Positions 14,276-22,272 of a stretch of DNA of 43,001 bases are shown one piece after another. The notes beneath the pieces were generated by a model, which worked only from the letters and a program-made list of their open reading frames with translations, had not been told where the DNA came from and did not search any database. This stretch comes from Anaerolineae bacterium. Lineage in GTDB: Bacteria > Chloroflexota > Anaerolineae > Promineifilales > Promineifilaceae. The stretch spans positions 1 to 43,001 of the forward strand of contig JAHBVI010000053.1 of the NCBI GenBank assembly GCA_019637635.1. Direction: 5' to 3'. Both the position numbers and the translations under genes were made by a program. The stretch's first letter is position 1, and every line of letters starts with the position of its first letter.

Positions 14276-15214
14276 TTACGGACTTCGGATTACGGATAAA
14301 AACCCCCACAGCGCCTCCGCCCCCGAACTGTGCCCCGTCCCCAAAATTCGCGCCGCCGTCTCTTGCCACCGATCACCGATTACCGATAACCGATGACCGA
14401 ACTCATGCCACAGCCAACCCGCCTCCCCCCGCCCGGCGGCGCGCAGCCAGGCAGCGGACAGGGTGGTTGTATGGGGCACGGCCGTCTCCACTATTACGCC
14501 TGCCAACGGCCGTACCTCTGCTTCCGGCCGTGTCGCCCACAACCCCAACATCACCCCCACCAATATATCATCCCCGGCGGGTGTCAGCCCTGGCCCCAGC
14601 CCGGCCAACTGTGCTGCGCCAGCCTGCATGACGGCCGTATCCCCCTGCGAAATGCCCATCAGCAGCAAGTCTAGTCCAGCCTGGAGTGGTGGTTGCCACA
14701 CGGCCGTGTCCAATCCCAATTCCGCCCGGCGCTGCTGCACCATTGTTTGTAGATGGGGTATGTGTGAGTACCAGTCTGCTCGTCCTGAGCCTGATGCAGG
14801 GGCCGCGTGTCGCAGCCGCTCCCAATCCACACGCGGCGGCCATATCGCCGCCTCCCGCACATCCACCCACAGTGACCCTATCTGGATACTATCAGATTGC
14901 ACCCAAACGCCGATGTTCGTAGTAGGTGATTTATCGCCGTCAGAAGGCGATAAATCGCCCACTACAAACCCGTTTACCACCACATGAAAAGGGCCGGCGC
15001 CAATTTCGGGCGTCACCACCGACAGTACCTCACCGCGTTCATTGACCAGGTTACAGGCATGGTCAAACAGATGCAGCACGCGCGCCTGCCGCGTCACCGC
15101 CAGCCACTCCCAGGCGGCGGGCGCGGCCTGGGTTGCCCGGAGCCGCCGGTTCAATGGACCCCCGCTCCATCGCCGCCCACCTCGGCCAATACGGGTATAA
15201 AACCGGCCATACAT
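14276..15214 (-). CDS. DUF2877 (AllH-like) protein carrying repeat-derived segments
   Basis: About 312 residues; the family signature GLGPGLTPAGDDILVGVMLG is clear, and HLFDHACNLVN plus IGAGPFHVVV mark the N-terminal half. DUF2877 includes AllH, a subunit of oxamate carbamoyltransferase in anaerobic allantoin degradation, but no allF or allG partner is visible, so that role is only a guess. Two parts of the protein come from genomic repeats: GDLSPSDGDKSPTTN is encoded by the 55-bp palindromic element at 14915-14969, and the C-terminus (HRLSVIGDRW) by heptamer words at 14366-14396. The start is uncertain; ATG 15214 overlaps the end of the tetR gene by 64 bp. Confidence 0.75.
   Translation of the reverse strand: MYGRFYTRIGRGGRRWSGGPLNRRLRATQAAPAAWEWLAVTRQARVLHLFDHACNLVNERGEVLSVVTPEIGAGPFHVVVNGFVVGDLSPSDGDKSPTTNIGVWVQSDSIQIGSLWVDVREAAIWPPRVDWERLRHAAPASGSGRADWYSHIPHLQTMVQQRRAELGLDTAVWQPPLQAGLDLLLMGISQGDTAVMQAGAAQLAGLGPGLTPAGDDILVGVMLGLWATRPEAEVRPLAGVIVETAVPHTTTLSAAWLRAAGRGEAGWLWHEFGHRLSVIGDRWQETAARILGTGHSSGAEALWGFLSVIRSP
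14366..14396. repeat. Heptamer repeat (CACCGAT / TACCGAT words) inside the DUF2877 3' end
   Basis: CACCGAT, CACCGAT, TACCGAT, AACCGAT, GACCGAA run in register within the coding sequence (starting about 14362). A further GGATTAC-type stretch (14272-14296) covers the stop codon region. Confidence 0.6.
14915..14969. repeat. 55-bp palindromic element inside a coding sequence
   Basis: Ends GTTCGTAGT and ACTACAAAC form the outer stem. Inside are two small hairpins, GGTGA-TTTA-TCGCC and GGCGA-TAAA-TCGCC, joined by GTCAGAA. The intergenic element at 34206-34260 has the same length, layout and core. Here the element is read through in frame within the DUF2877 gene. Confidence 0.8.
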
Positions 15215-15756
15215 AGCTGTTGGATGGTTTCCGCCATATAGGTGGGTGAATAGGGCATATTGTGTTCCAGCCACCAGCTAATCAGGGCAAACAGCGCCCC
15301 GGCAAAATGCCGCGCCAAAATAGCGTTGGGGATGGGCAGCGCGTCCTGGCCAAAGGCGCTCTCTAGCTCTTCCTCGTCCACCTGGGCAATGTAGTTGATA
15401 ACCCGGTACATCACATACCCCTGGCCCTGTGGCCCCAACAGCACTTTGAACAAATCCGCATTGGCGGCCACATACTCAAAAATGAGGCGCACAGTGACCG
15501 GATTTTCCCACATGGGACGGCCGTTTTTCTCCATTGCTAACTGCTCGACTAGAGCATCAAACTGCTGTTCCAGGCTGTCCATCAGCAGTTCTTCCTTGCT
15601 GGCGTAGTGCAGGTAAAAGGTGGCCCGGTTCAAATCGGCCTGGTCGGTGATCTCTTGAATGGTGATGGATTCATACGGTTTTGCCAGAATCAGGTCACGC
15701 AGCGCCTGGCCGAGCAAGGCGCGGGTGCGGCGCACACGGCGGTCTACTTTTTCCAT
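15151..15756 (-). CDS. TetR/AcrR family transcriptional regulator
   Basis: A 201-residue repressor. The N-terminal helix-turn-helix is typical: RRVRRTRALLGQALRDLI, then ITIQEITDQADLNRATFYLHY with the HYASKEEL continuation. The C-terminal part is the all-helical ligand and dimer domain. ATG 15756 follows AGAGGA; the frame extends to 15771 but the downstream start is better placed. It is divergent from a cytochrome P450 gene, and two perfect palindromes lie between them, so it probably represses the P450 and itself, responding to a hydrophobic compound. It overlaps the DUF2877 gene, suggesting they are co-transcribed. Confidence 0.9.
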   Translation of the reverse strand: MEKVDRRVRRTRALLGQALRDLILAKPYESITIQEITDQADLNRATFYLHYASKEELLMDSLEQQFDALVEQLAMEKNGRPMWENPVTVRLIFEYVAANADLFKVLLGPQGQGYVMYRVINYIAQVDEEELESAFGQDALPIPNAILARHFAGALFALISWWLEHNMPYSPTYMAETIQQLCMAGFIPVLAEVGGDGAGVH

Positions 15757-15770
15757 ATGGTTTCCTCTCA

Positions 15771-15803
15771 AGACCCAAAGGGTTTCAAAAACCCTTTGGG
15801 TCT
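15771..15803. repeat. Perfect 15-bp hairpin, AGACCC-NNN-GGGTTT family
   Basis: AGACCCAAAGGGTTT (15771-15785) pairs perfectly with 15789-15803. It sits in the leader of tetR. Related hairpins with a changed but compensating core are at 24790-24820, 38420-38452 and, more weakly, 37019-37056. Confidence 0.7.
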
Positions 15804-15808
15804 ATTAT

Positions 15809-15850
15809 TCGACATCTGTCGAGTTTGCAACAAATCAATCAAATTGTTGC
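15809..15850. promoter_or_regulatory. Two candidate TetR operators
   Basis: TCGACA-TC-TGTCGA (15809-15822) is a perfect 14-bp palindrome. GCAACAA-N10-TTGTTGC (15827-15850) has 7-bp perfect arms and ends exactly at the P450 -35 box. Either could be the binding site of the adjacent TetR protein. Confidence 0.55.
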
Positions 15851-15879
15851 TTGACACACGATATTACCTGCGTTATTTT
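15851..15879 (+). promoter_or_regulatory. Promoter of the cytochrome P450 gene
   Basis: A perfect TTGACA (15851-15856), 17-bp spacer and TATTTT (15874-15879). The P450 start is about 60 nt downstream behind AAAGGAG. Confidence 0.7.
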
Positions 15880-15938
15880 ATAGACGATTCATTGATAAAT
15901 CAACATCTTGTCAATTATCTCTTAAAGGAGTAAACAGT

Positions 15939-17357
15939 ATGACCGTAAAACGTCCCCCTGGGCCAAAAGGGAATTTTTTGGTAGGCAATATCCGGGATTT
16001 TGGCGCGGATCCCCCGGAATTTTTGCGGCAATTGGCGCAAACGTATGGTGGTATAGTCTATTTCCGGCTGGCCCAATATCACACCTATTTGCTGGCAGAT
16101 TCGGATTATGTGCGGGAAGTGCTGGTGACGCAGTCAGATAAATTTGAAAAGGCCCCGCTGGATCGCCAGATTCTGGGCAAATTCCTGGGAAATGGGCTGC
16201 TCACCAGCGAAGGCGCTTTCCATGCCCGGCAGCGGCGGTTGGCGCAGCCCGCCTTTCACATGAAGCGCATCCGCGCCTATGCGGAGGTGATGGTGGCGTA
16301 TACCGATCATCTGCTGGTGGATTGGCAGGATGGGCAAAAGCGGGATGTGGCCGATGACATGATGCGCCTGACCATGCACATTGTTTCCAAGACGTTGTTT
16401 GATGCCGACGCAGTGACGGGGGTGGAGGACACGGCCGTGTCCGTCGGCCAGGCTATTCACGATTTACAGGCGGTTTCCAACGGCGATTACCGGCGCGGTT
16501 TTGTGCTGCCAGACTGGCTGCCCACAGCCGGCAATCGCAAGCGGAAGCGAGCGGTTGCCGACTATAACCAGACGATTGAACGGATTATTGGTGAGCGCCG
16601 GGCAACGGCCGTCAACGGACAAATTGCCGACAATGGCGACCTGCTCTCCATGCTCATGCTGTCCCAAGATGAGGATGGCGGTTACATGGATGACCGGCAG
16701 CTACGTGATGAAGTGGCCACCCTCTTTGCCGCCGGACACGAGACGACTTCCAACGCTCTTAGTTGGACGTGGTATTTGCTCTCCCAAAACCCGACGGCGG
16801 AGGCAAAATTACAGGCGGAGTTGGATGCAGTTTTAGAAGGGCGCGCGCCCACATTGGACGATTTGCCCCACCTCCCCTATACGCTGCAAGTGATTAAAGA
16901 AGCGATGCGGCTTTACCCACCGGCCTGGATTTTGAACGGCCGTACCGCCCTGACCGACGTGGAAATTGGCGGCTATACCATCCCCCAGGGGAGTATGATT
17001 TTTGTTGCCCCTTTTGTCATGCATCGGCAGCCACACTATTTCCCCAACCCGGAACAATTCCTGCCGGAACGGTGGACACCAGAGATGGAAAAGGCGCTGC
17101 CCAAGTATGCTTACATGCCCTTTGGCGGCGGGCCGCGCATTTGCATCGGCAATTCGTTTGCCATGATGGAAGCGCAATTGATCCTGGCAACGATGGCCCA
17201 GCGTTATCGGCTGCGGTTGGTGGCGGGCACGGCCGTAGAACCAGAAGCCCTCATTACCATGTCCCCTGCCGGCGGGTTGCCCATGATCGTCACCGTGCGT
17301 GAACCCAGACAAAAAGCAAGAGAAGTTGAGGCATCACCAGAGTTGGTAATGGCATAG
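15939..17357 (+). CDS. Cytochrome P450 monooxygenase
   Basis: A 472-residue soluble P450. It shows the N-terminal PPGPKGNFLVGN, the oxygen-activating I-helix AAGHETTSNALSW (about residues 264-276), the K-helix ExxR as EAMRLYPP (about 319), and the heme loop FGGGPRICIGNSFA with Cys402 as axial ligand. It resembles class-II-like bacterial P450s related to CYP102 or CYP4-type fatty-acid hydroxylases more than the short actinobacterial ones. No ferredoxin or reductase gene is nearby, so electrons must come from elsewhere. Its promoter and the divergent TetR suggest induction by a small molecule. It implies molecular oxygen use. Confidence 0.93.
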   Translation: MTVKRPPGPKGNFLVGNIRDFGADPPEFLRQLAQTYGGIVYFRLAQYHTYLLADSDYVREVLVTQSDKFEKAPLDRQILGKFLGNGLLTSEGAFHARQRRLAQPAFHMKRIRAYAEVMVAYTDHLLVDWQDGQKRDVADDMMRLTMHIVSKTLFDADAVTGVEDTAVSVGQAIHDLQAVSNGDYRRGFVLPDWLPTAGNRKRKRAVADYNQTIERIIGERRATAVNGQIADNGDLLSMLMLSQDEDGGYMDDRQLRDEVATLFAAGHETTSNALSWTWYLLSQNPTAEAKLQAELDAVLEGRAPTLDDLPHLPYTLQVIKEAMRLYPPAWILNGRTALTDVEIGGYTIPQGSMIFVAPFVMHRQPHYFPNPEQFLPERWTPEMEKALPKYAYMPFGGGPRICIGNSFAMMEAQLILATMAQRYRLRLVAGTAVEPEALITMSPAGGLPMIVTVREPRQKAREVEASPELVMA

Positions 17358-17360
17358 GAT

Positions 17361-17446
17361 CACGGATGACGCGGATTGGACGGCTTTTCACGGATGGTTG
17401 GTTAAAAACAAATCCGTGAAAACCCGTCTCATCCGTCCAATCCGTG
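17361..17446. terminator. Long inverted repeat between convergent genes
   Basis: CACGGAT-type words on the left (CGGATTGGACGG and CTTTTCACGGAT) are matched by ATCCGTGAAAAC and CCGTCCAATCCG on the right, giving a two-part stem of more than 24 bp. It lies between the P450 (+) and the SGNH-like lipoprotein (-). Confidence 0.65.
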
Positions 17447-17449
17447 GTT

Positions 17450-18535
17450 CTATTCTTCCCCCACAATCACTTCACGTAGAAATGTGTCCAACACGATCAG
17501 CCCGGTCAGGTTAAACGCACCATAGCCGGTGTAGATAAAGCGGTCGCTGTTATAAACGGGGCGTTGGTTAAAGGTCATGTGGTGTTCATCCTGTTCCAGG
17601 CCGCGTCCCGGCAGTGTCTCCGCCACCACGTCAAAATCCCATACCGGAATGTGGTATTCGGCCGCCAACTGGCGCAAGACGTTGTTGTGGTAATTGCTGC
17701 CCTCAATGCGGTTGGCCTTGGTAATGAGGATGGGCACAATGCCTTCAGCCAGGGCATATTCCACAATCTCGCGCATGTTGCCTTCGTAAGAGCCGGAGTA
17801 GTCATTGGTGCCAAAGTGGATGAGCAAGATGGCCGGATTGTTCAGGCGGATTTCACAGGCCAGCGGCGATTCGTTGGCGTAACACAACTCCTTGTCCGCC
17901 CAGGCCGGGTCGGTGACAACGGCGCTGTTTAGCCCCACTTTGAGCGCCACGCCATGACGGCCGTAAGACCCCGCAAAATAATCAATCACCCCTTGCAAAT
18001 AGGCATAGTCGCCTAAATCATAGTTGCCTTCGTCAAACCAGGTAAAAAACTCGTGCGTGTCCACAATGCTGTCGCCGATTTTGGAGAAGCGATGGGGGTT
18101 GCGGCCGGCTGCCTGCCCCTGTGCCCAGATTTCCCGCGCGCGCTGCACCGTTTCCTCCGGCAGCAGCACAAACCAGCCCGGGGCAACGCCGTTCACGTAC
18201 AGTTCGGCCGGGGCGGGCGGTAGGGTGGGGGTCAGCGTGGGCAGCGGCGTCGGCGTCTCCGTGGGAATGGGCGTCAGGGTGGGGGTGGGCGAAAGGGTGC
18301 GGGTGGGCACGGCCGTAGGCGTTGGGGGCGGCCCGTTGGTGGCAGATGGTAGCGAAGGCACGGCCGTGCCTGAGCCTGTCGCCGGGGCCGTGGCTACTGC
18401 CGCCAGCGCCGGTTGGTTGGTGGCAAAGGGAGTGGGTTGGTTGCTTGAGCCACAGCCCGCCAAAGCGCCAAACAAGAAAAAAGCCAGTGCAAAACTGGCT
18501 AACATGGTCAATCTTGAAACCGGCTTCCCAGGCAT
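17450..18535 (-). CDS. SGNH/GDSL-hydrolase-like lipoprotein
   Basis: A 361-residue exported protein. The signal peptide ends FLFGALAGC-GSS (lipobox). A long Thr/Pro linker (about residues 45-120, PTPTLTPIPTETPTP) carries the catalytic-type domain away from the membrane. Block I is KIGDSIVDTHEFF with the candidate nucleophile Ser, block III is LLIHFGTNDYSGS, and a DEHHMTF segment near the end may give the Asp/His. These blocks suggest an esterase or acyl hydrolase acting outside the cell, possibly on surface glycans. Overall similarity to known esterases is low, so activity is an inference. Confidence 0.72.
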   Translation of the reverse strand: MPGKPVSRLTMLASFALAFFLFGALAGCGSSNQPTPFATNQPALAAVATAPATGSGTAVPSLPSATNGPPPTPTAVPTRTLSPTPTLTPIPTETPTPLPTLTPTLPPAPAELYVNGVAPGWFVLLPEETVQRAREIWAQGQAAGRNPHRFSKIGDSIVDTHEFFTWFDEGNYDLGDYAYLQGVIDYFAGSYGRHGVALKVGLNSAVVTDPAWADKELCYANESPLACEIRLNNPAILLIHFGTNDYSGSYEGNMREIVEYALAEGIVPILITKANRIEGSNYHNNVLRQLAAEYHIPVWDFDVVAETLPGRGLEQDEHHMTFNQRPVYNSDRFIYTGYGAFNLTGLIVLDTFLREVIVGEE

Positions 18536-18633
18536 ACTCTCATCCTGTCGCCAAATTTAGTAACTACCAGAGCGACGCGCCAAGTATACCCCAGCCGCCC
18601 TGGCCAGGCACAGGAGATTTGGCAGAATGAGAA

Positions 18634-18689
18634 TGGGAGATTGAGAGATTGGAGATTGGAGGTCAGGAGATTGAATCTCCTAATCTCCG
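18634..18689. repeat. Heptamer inverted repeat (GAGATTG words)
   Basis: GAGATTGAGAGATTGGAG words on the left and GAATCTCCTAATCTCC on the right. It lies between greA (-) and the SGNH-like lipoprotein gene (-), directly downstream of greA. Confidence 0.65.
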
Positions 18690-18697
18690 TTCCCCCC

Positions 18698-19171
18698 CTA
18701 ACTCAATGCCACAATCCGATAATGCAACTCACCGATAGGCGCTTTGACGATTACTTCATCGCCCACTTTGTGGTTGAGCAGGGCATGACCCAGGGGTGAT
18801 TCATTGGAGATAAAACCCCGGCCCGGATCAGCCTCGGCTACGCCGACAATGGTGTACTCCTCCATCTCACCATCGTCCGCCTGGATGATCACCGTCTCGC
18901 CTACGTCTACCTGGTTATCTTCATTGCCCGGTTCAATCAGTTGCGCATGGTCGAGCATGTAACTGATTTCCTGGATGCGGGCATCCACAAAGGCCAATTC
19001 TTCTTCGATGAGCATATGCTCGGTGTTGTCCATCCAGTCGCCGCCGCCTCTGGCTTCCTGCAAGCGGGCGATGGTTTCCAGGCGTTTGTTATCTTGCAAG
19101 TAGGCCAACTCCGCTGCCAATTCTGCCCGGCCTTTTTCCGTCAAATAAACAGGTTTGTCTAGCGTAATCAT
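18698..19171 (-). CDS. greA: Transcription elongation factor GreA
   Basis: A 157-residue GreA/GreB-type factor that enters the RNA polymerase secondary channel and stimulates cleavage of backtracked RNA. The N-terminal coiled coil starts YLTEKGRAELAAELAYL, the tip carries the acidic pair in DNTEHMLIEEELAFVD, and the C-terminal FKBP-like domain shows FISNESPLGHALLNHKVGDEV. Length is normal. AAGGAAGG precedes ATG 19171. It appears to be a single gene flanked by hairpin repeats on both sides. Confidence 0.93.
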   Translation of the reverse strand: MITLDKPVYLTEKGRAELAAELAYLQDNKRLETIARLQEARGGGDWMDNTEHMLIEEELAFVDARIQEISYMLDHAQLIEPGNEDNQVDVGETVIIQADDGEMEEYTIVGVAEADPGRGFISNESPLGHALLNHKVGDEVIVKAPIGELHYRIVALS

Positions 19172-19190
19172 GGTTTCCTTCCTTTGGCGC

Positions 19191-19223
19191 AGATTGGTTC
19201 AATCTTGGAGATTGAACCAATCT
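19191..19223. repeat. Perfect 15-bp hairpin (AGATTGGTTCAATCT)
   Basis: AGATTGGTTCAATCT (19191-19205) pairs perfectly with 19209-19223 around TGG. A near twin lies at 30514-30546. It separates the PA14 gene from greA on the same strand and may terminate the former or stabilise its 3' end. Confidence 0.75.
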
Positions 19224-19233
19224 TGAAAAATGG

Positions 19234-21057
19234 TTAGTTGCCGATGCGTTCATACCAGAAATGAATCTCAGCGGCGATGCTTTCTTCGTAATACTCCACC
19301 ACGACGGTATGGTTGCCTTGAAGGGTCATATCCGCCTGGAAAATGCGCCGGCCATCATTAAGACGCCACATATCAATGATCTTTTGCCCATCCACCAGCA
19401 CCCGCACACCATCATCGGCGCGGGCATAAAAGCGATAGGTACCGGCGCTAAAGTTGATGGTGCGCGTCCAGCGGGCGGAGAATTGTTCATCGGGTAGACC
19501 AGGGGCCGGCGCCGAAAATCCCCAATTAAAGTCAATGTTTTGGTCGTTACGCACCAGTGTGGGTGTGCCGGTCAGGGTCTTGTTGCTCCAATACTCGCCG
19601 CGCCAATCAGGATAACCGGCCACTGGTTCCCACCATACCTGTGCCAGCGCGTCTCCCAGATGCTCGTAATACTCCACCCGGATGAGGTGGCTGCCGCCGC
19701 TCAGCCAGTGGTCGACGCTGACCTGGCGATAGCTGGCATCACGCCATTCGTTGATGATCAAGAAGTCATCCACATACAGGCGCAGGCCGTCATCCATGGC
19801 GGCGTAAAAGCGGTAACTGCCCTGGGCCATGCTGAAGGTACGCAGCCAGCGAACGGAGAAGTTGTCGGCGGGCATACCGCTGGCGGGCGCCCCTATACCC
19901 CAGTTGAAGTTGATGGCAGCGTCATCCCGCACCAACGCAGGCGGCCCGGCTAAGGACATGTTGTTGAAGTATTCGCCGCGCCAGTTGTAAATAACCGGAG
20001 GGGTGGGCGTGGGGGACATGGCGGTAGGCGTTTGGGTGATGGTGGGGGTAGCGGGCACGGCCGTTGCCGTAGCCATAACTGTAGCCGTAGCCGTTGCCGG
20101 TATAGGTGTGGCGCTGGGTGTGAACGTAGGCGCAGGCACCACGATGCGCACGTAATAACTCTGGTTCATCAGCGTACCATTGGGCAGGCGCAGTGTCCAA
20201 TAGCCGGTGTAACGGCCGGGAGTGGTGGGCGCAGTCAGCAGTACCGAGACATCGGCCGTCTCACCGGGTCGGGCCGAAGGGACGGAAACGGCGTTTGGCC
20301 CATTCATCTGGTCGCCGCCGGCAAACACCCAACTGCTGCCCGCCGGCCAGGCACACGTGCTGCTGTTGCGAATGCGCCAGGTTTTGGTGAAGTTGACGCC
20401 GGGCGGCACGGCCGTGTCATCGGGAATGGTTACATCGGCCACAAAAGCCATGTTGTAGAGGCAGCCGGGCGTGGGGGTGGGTGTTGGCGGCCAGGGGGTG
20501 GCCGAAGCAGGGACGCTGGGGCTGAGTGGCGTCGGTGTGGCGATGGCGGCCACTGTTGTTGGGCTGCCGGTAATGAGCTTGAAAACGGCCGTTTGTTTTT
20601 CTTGCGTAGTGCGGGACTCTACCACTACCGGAATATCAGGCAGACTGCGCCACTGTACATCGGTAGGGAAGGTGAAGGAGGCAAAAAATTCACCGGCCGC
20701 GTTTACCCGGCTTTCCGCGTAAATCGGCGGCTTGGCCGGGTCGCCCAGGTCATCCAGGCAGACAATGAGTTGGTCATCTGGCTGCCAGCCCCGGCCCCAC
20801 ACGGTAATGAGCGTACCGGCTACGCCAACGCCAGGTGTGATCTGCACCTGTGCTGTGGCCGCTGTGGCCGGCGGCAATAGAACCGGCGGTGCGGCGGTGG
20901 GCGCTACCGGTGGCGCAAAGTAGGCCCGGAAGATTTGCCAGCCCAGTAAACCGGCCACCATGATAAGCAAAATGATCAAAACAACCAATAAAATCCATTC
21001 CAGGTTGGAACCGGAACGGCCGTGATGCCCTTTTTGTGGTATACGCTGTGTTGTCAT
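19234..21057 (-). CDS. Membrane-anchored NBR1-Ig and double PA14 domain protein
   Basis: A 607-residue surface protein. A short cytoplasmic N-terminus is followed by one membrane helix (LEWILLVVLIILLIMVAGLL), then an IPT-like or Ig segment, a Thr/Pro linker, an NBR1-type Ig-like domain (FTKTWRIRNSSTCAWPAGSS, APTTPGRYTGYWTLR), a second linker, and two PA14 domains (each with WRGEYF/YWSNKTLTG, INFNWG, RWLRTF/RWTRTINF, YRFYA, DDGLRLYVDD). PA14 domains usually bind carbohydrate. ATG 21057 follows GGAGGG; the longer frame is not needed. I infer glycan recognition or adhesion outside the cell. Confidence 0.85.
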   Translation of the reverse strand: MTTQRIPQKGHHGRSGSNLEWILLVVLIILLIMVAGLLGWQIFRAYFAPPVAPTAAPPVLLPPATAATAQVQITPGVGVAGTLITVWGRGWQPDDQLIVCLDDLGDPAKPPIYAESRVNAAGEFFASFTFPTDVQWRSLPDIPVVVESRTTQEKQTAVFKLITGSPTTVAAIATPTPLSPSVPASATPWPPTPTPTPGCLYNMAFVADVTIPDDTAVPPGVNFTKTWRIRNSSTCAWPAGSSWVFAGGDQMNGPNAVSVPSARPGETADVSVLLTAPTTPGRYTGYWTLRLPNGTLMNQSYYVRIVVPAPTFTPSATPIPATATATVMATATAVPATPTITQTPTAMSPTPTPPVIYNWRGEYFNNMSLAGPPALVRDDAAINFNWGIGAPASGMPADNFSVRWLRTFSMAQGSYRFYAAMDDGLRLYVDDFLIINEWRDASYRQVSVDHWLSGGSHLIRVEYYEHLGDALAQVWWEPVAGYPDWRGEYWSNKTLTGTPTLVRNDQNIDFNWGFSAPAPGLPDEQFSARWTRTINFSAGTYRFYARADDGVRVLVDGQKIIDMWRLNDGRRIFQADMTLQGNHTVVVEYYEESIAAEIHFWYERIGN

Positions 21058-21169
21058 GGTTCTGCCCTCCAGGTGTTGCCACTGGTAGCCTGTGGTAACG
21101 CCTCGAAAACGGATGGCGCTGTGATAGACACCTTTCTTTTTGGCAGCAGTTGGGGATTGGGTAAGGGGA

Positions 21170-21628
21170 TCAGGTATCGCTTTCCGATGGTTGTGCCCGC
21201 ACCAGCAAAATGGGCACACGCGCCTGTTGTAAAATTTTGTCCGCCACGCTGCCAAAGACCCATCGTTTCATGCCCCCACGGCCGTGGGTACTCATCACAA
21301 TGGCATCAACCCCCAACGCATCGGCAGCGTTTAGGATAACCTCGGCAATAGATTCGCCCTCAGCGACACGGCCGTTGACGATAAACCCGCTTGCCAGGAG
21401 TTCGTTTTGATTATATTGGATATAAGCAGTGGCTTCCTCCAACATATCTTCCCGCAGGCTGACATATACTTGGGCAAAATCATTACTGCTAGTCATGTAA
21501 TGAGGTGGAAGCACCACACGCAGTAAGGTGATGGTGCTTTCAAAACGACCGGCAAGTGCCAATGCCAGGGGGAGGGCTGCTTCAGCCAGCTTAGAACCAT
21601 CCAAAGGAACTAATAAATTTGCAAACAT
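21170..21628 (-). CDS. Universal stress protein (UspA family)
   Basis: A 152-residue single Usp domain: LLVPLDGSKLAEAALPLALA at the N-terminus, the middle strand DAIVMSTHGRGGMKRWVFGS with the G-2x-G-9x-G(S) ATP-binding loop, and VPILLVRAQ at the end. The ATP-binding type is therefore likely. GGAGG precedes ATG 21628. It lies upstream of the PA14 protein gene on the same strand, about 110 bp apart, and may be transcribed with it. Confidence 0.92.
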   Translation of the reverse strand: MFANLLVPLDGSKLAEAALPLALALAGRFESTITLLRVVLPPHYMTSSNDFAQVYVSLREDMLEEATAYIQYNQNELLASGFIVNGRVAEGESIAEVILNAADALGVDAIVMSTHGRGGMKRWVFGSVADKILQQARVPILLVRAQPSESDT

Positions 21629-21790
21629 GCCTCACCTCCGTTGAGGTGGCGAAAATCTACTACCTCTTCTGAAACTATAAACCCTCCATAAATGCAGGCA
21701 TAGTGATAAACGGCATAAGTCGCATTGAGGAAAGTCACCGGCGAGACGTTAAGTGAATATATTGGGTTGTTGTTGAGCGGGGGACCAAAA

Positions 21791-21822
21791 ACAAAAAAGC
21801 CCATTTAGTGTCTAAATGGGCC
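21791..21822 (-). terminator. Rho-independent terminator of the receiver gene
   Basis: 10-bp perfect stem GCCCATTTAG/CTAAATGGGC (21799-21808 with 21812-21821) followed on the minus strand by TTTTTTG. It ends the receiver gene at 21871-22272. Confidence 0.9.
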
Positions 21823-21870
21823 TGGGAAAGTCAATTGCTTGTTACCTAAAAGAATGCAGAGGTGATTGAT

Positions 21871-22272
21871 TTAGCCGGCTTTTTGTTTTGTGCGGTTGTT
21901 AATAACCCGTTCTACACTGTCTAACAATTCTTGGGGGCCAAACGGCTTGGTGATGTAATCATCCACACGGGCAATGTGCAGGCCCAAGACGCGATCAATA
22001 CTTTGGGCTTTGGCCGTCACCACAATGACCGGAATATCACGCATGTCGTCAGAGGCTTTCATCTTCTGGTACACTTCCCAACCGTCCATTTCCGGCATCA
22101 TCAAGTCGAGCAAGACAAGGTCAGGTTTAATCTCCGTGATCTTCTCCAGACCTTCATGTCCACCAACGGCGCCGGTTACGTCAAATTTATTGCGACCGAG
22201 GATGAGTTTTACTAACTCGATCATCTCCAGTTCGTCTTCAATGCAAACTACTTTTTTCACCTCGTCGGCCAT
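21871..22272 (-). CDS. Single-domain response regulator (receiver only)
   Basis: A 133-residue CheY-like receiver without output domain. Acidic pocket VVCIEDELEM, phospho-acceptor Asp in DLVLLDLMMPEMDGWE, Thr in VIVVTAKAQ and Lys in YITKPFGPQ are all present. ATG 22272 has GAGGA at a good distance; the frame reaches 22302. It has its own terminator and no kinase beside it. The hybrid kinase at 26036-28060, with its own HPt domain, is a possible partner within the window. Confidence 0.92.
   Translation of the reverse strand: MADEVKKVVCIEDELEMIELVKLILGRNKFDVTGAVGGHEGLEKITEIKPDLVLLDLMMPEMDGWEVYQKMKASDDMRDIPVIVVTAKAQSIDRVLGLHIARVDDYITKPFGPQELLDSVERVINNRTKQKAG

Noticed and set aside
14276..15214. 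Assignment of the DUF2877 gene to allantoin/oxamate degradation
   Set aside because: No allF, allG or carbamate kinase gene is seen in the window, so the family resemblance alone is not enough.
21610..21804. Open frame on the minus strand between the receiver and the Usp gene
   Set aside because: It overlaps the terminator of the receiver gene and the start of the Usp gene, has no ribosome-binding site and no protein-like composition.
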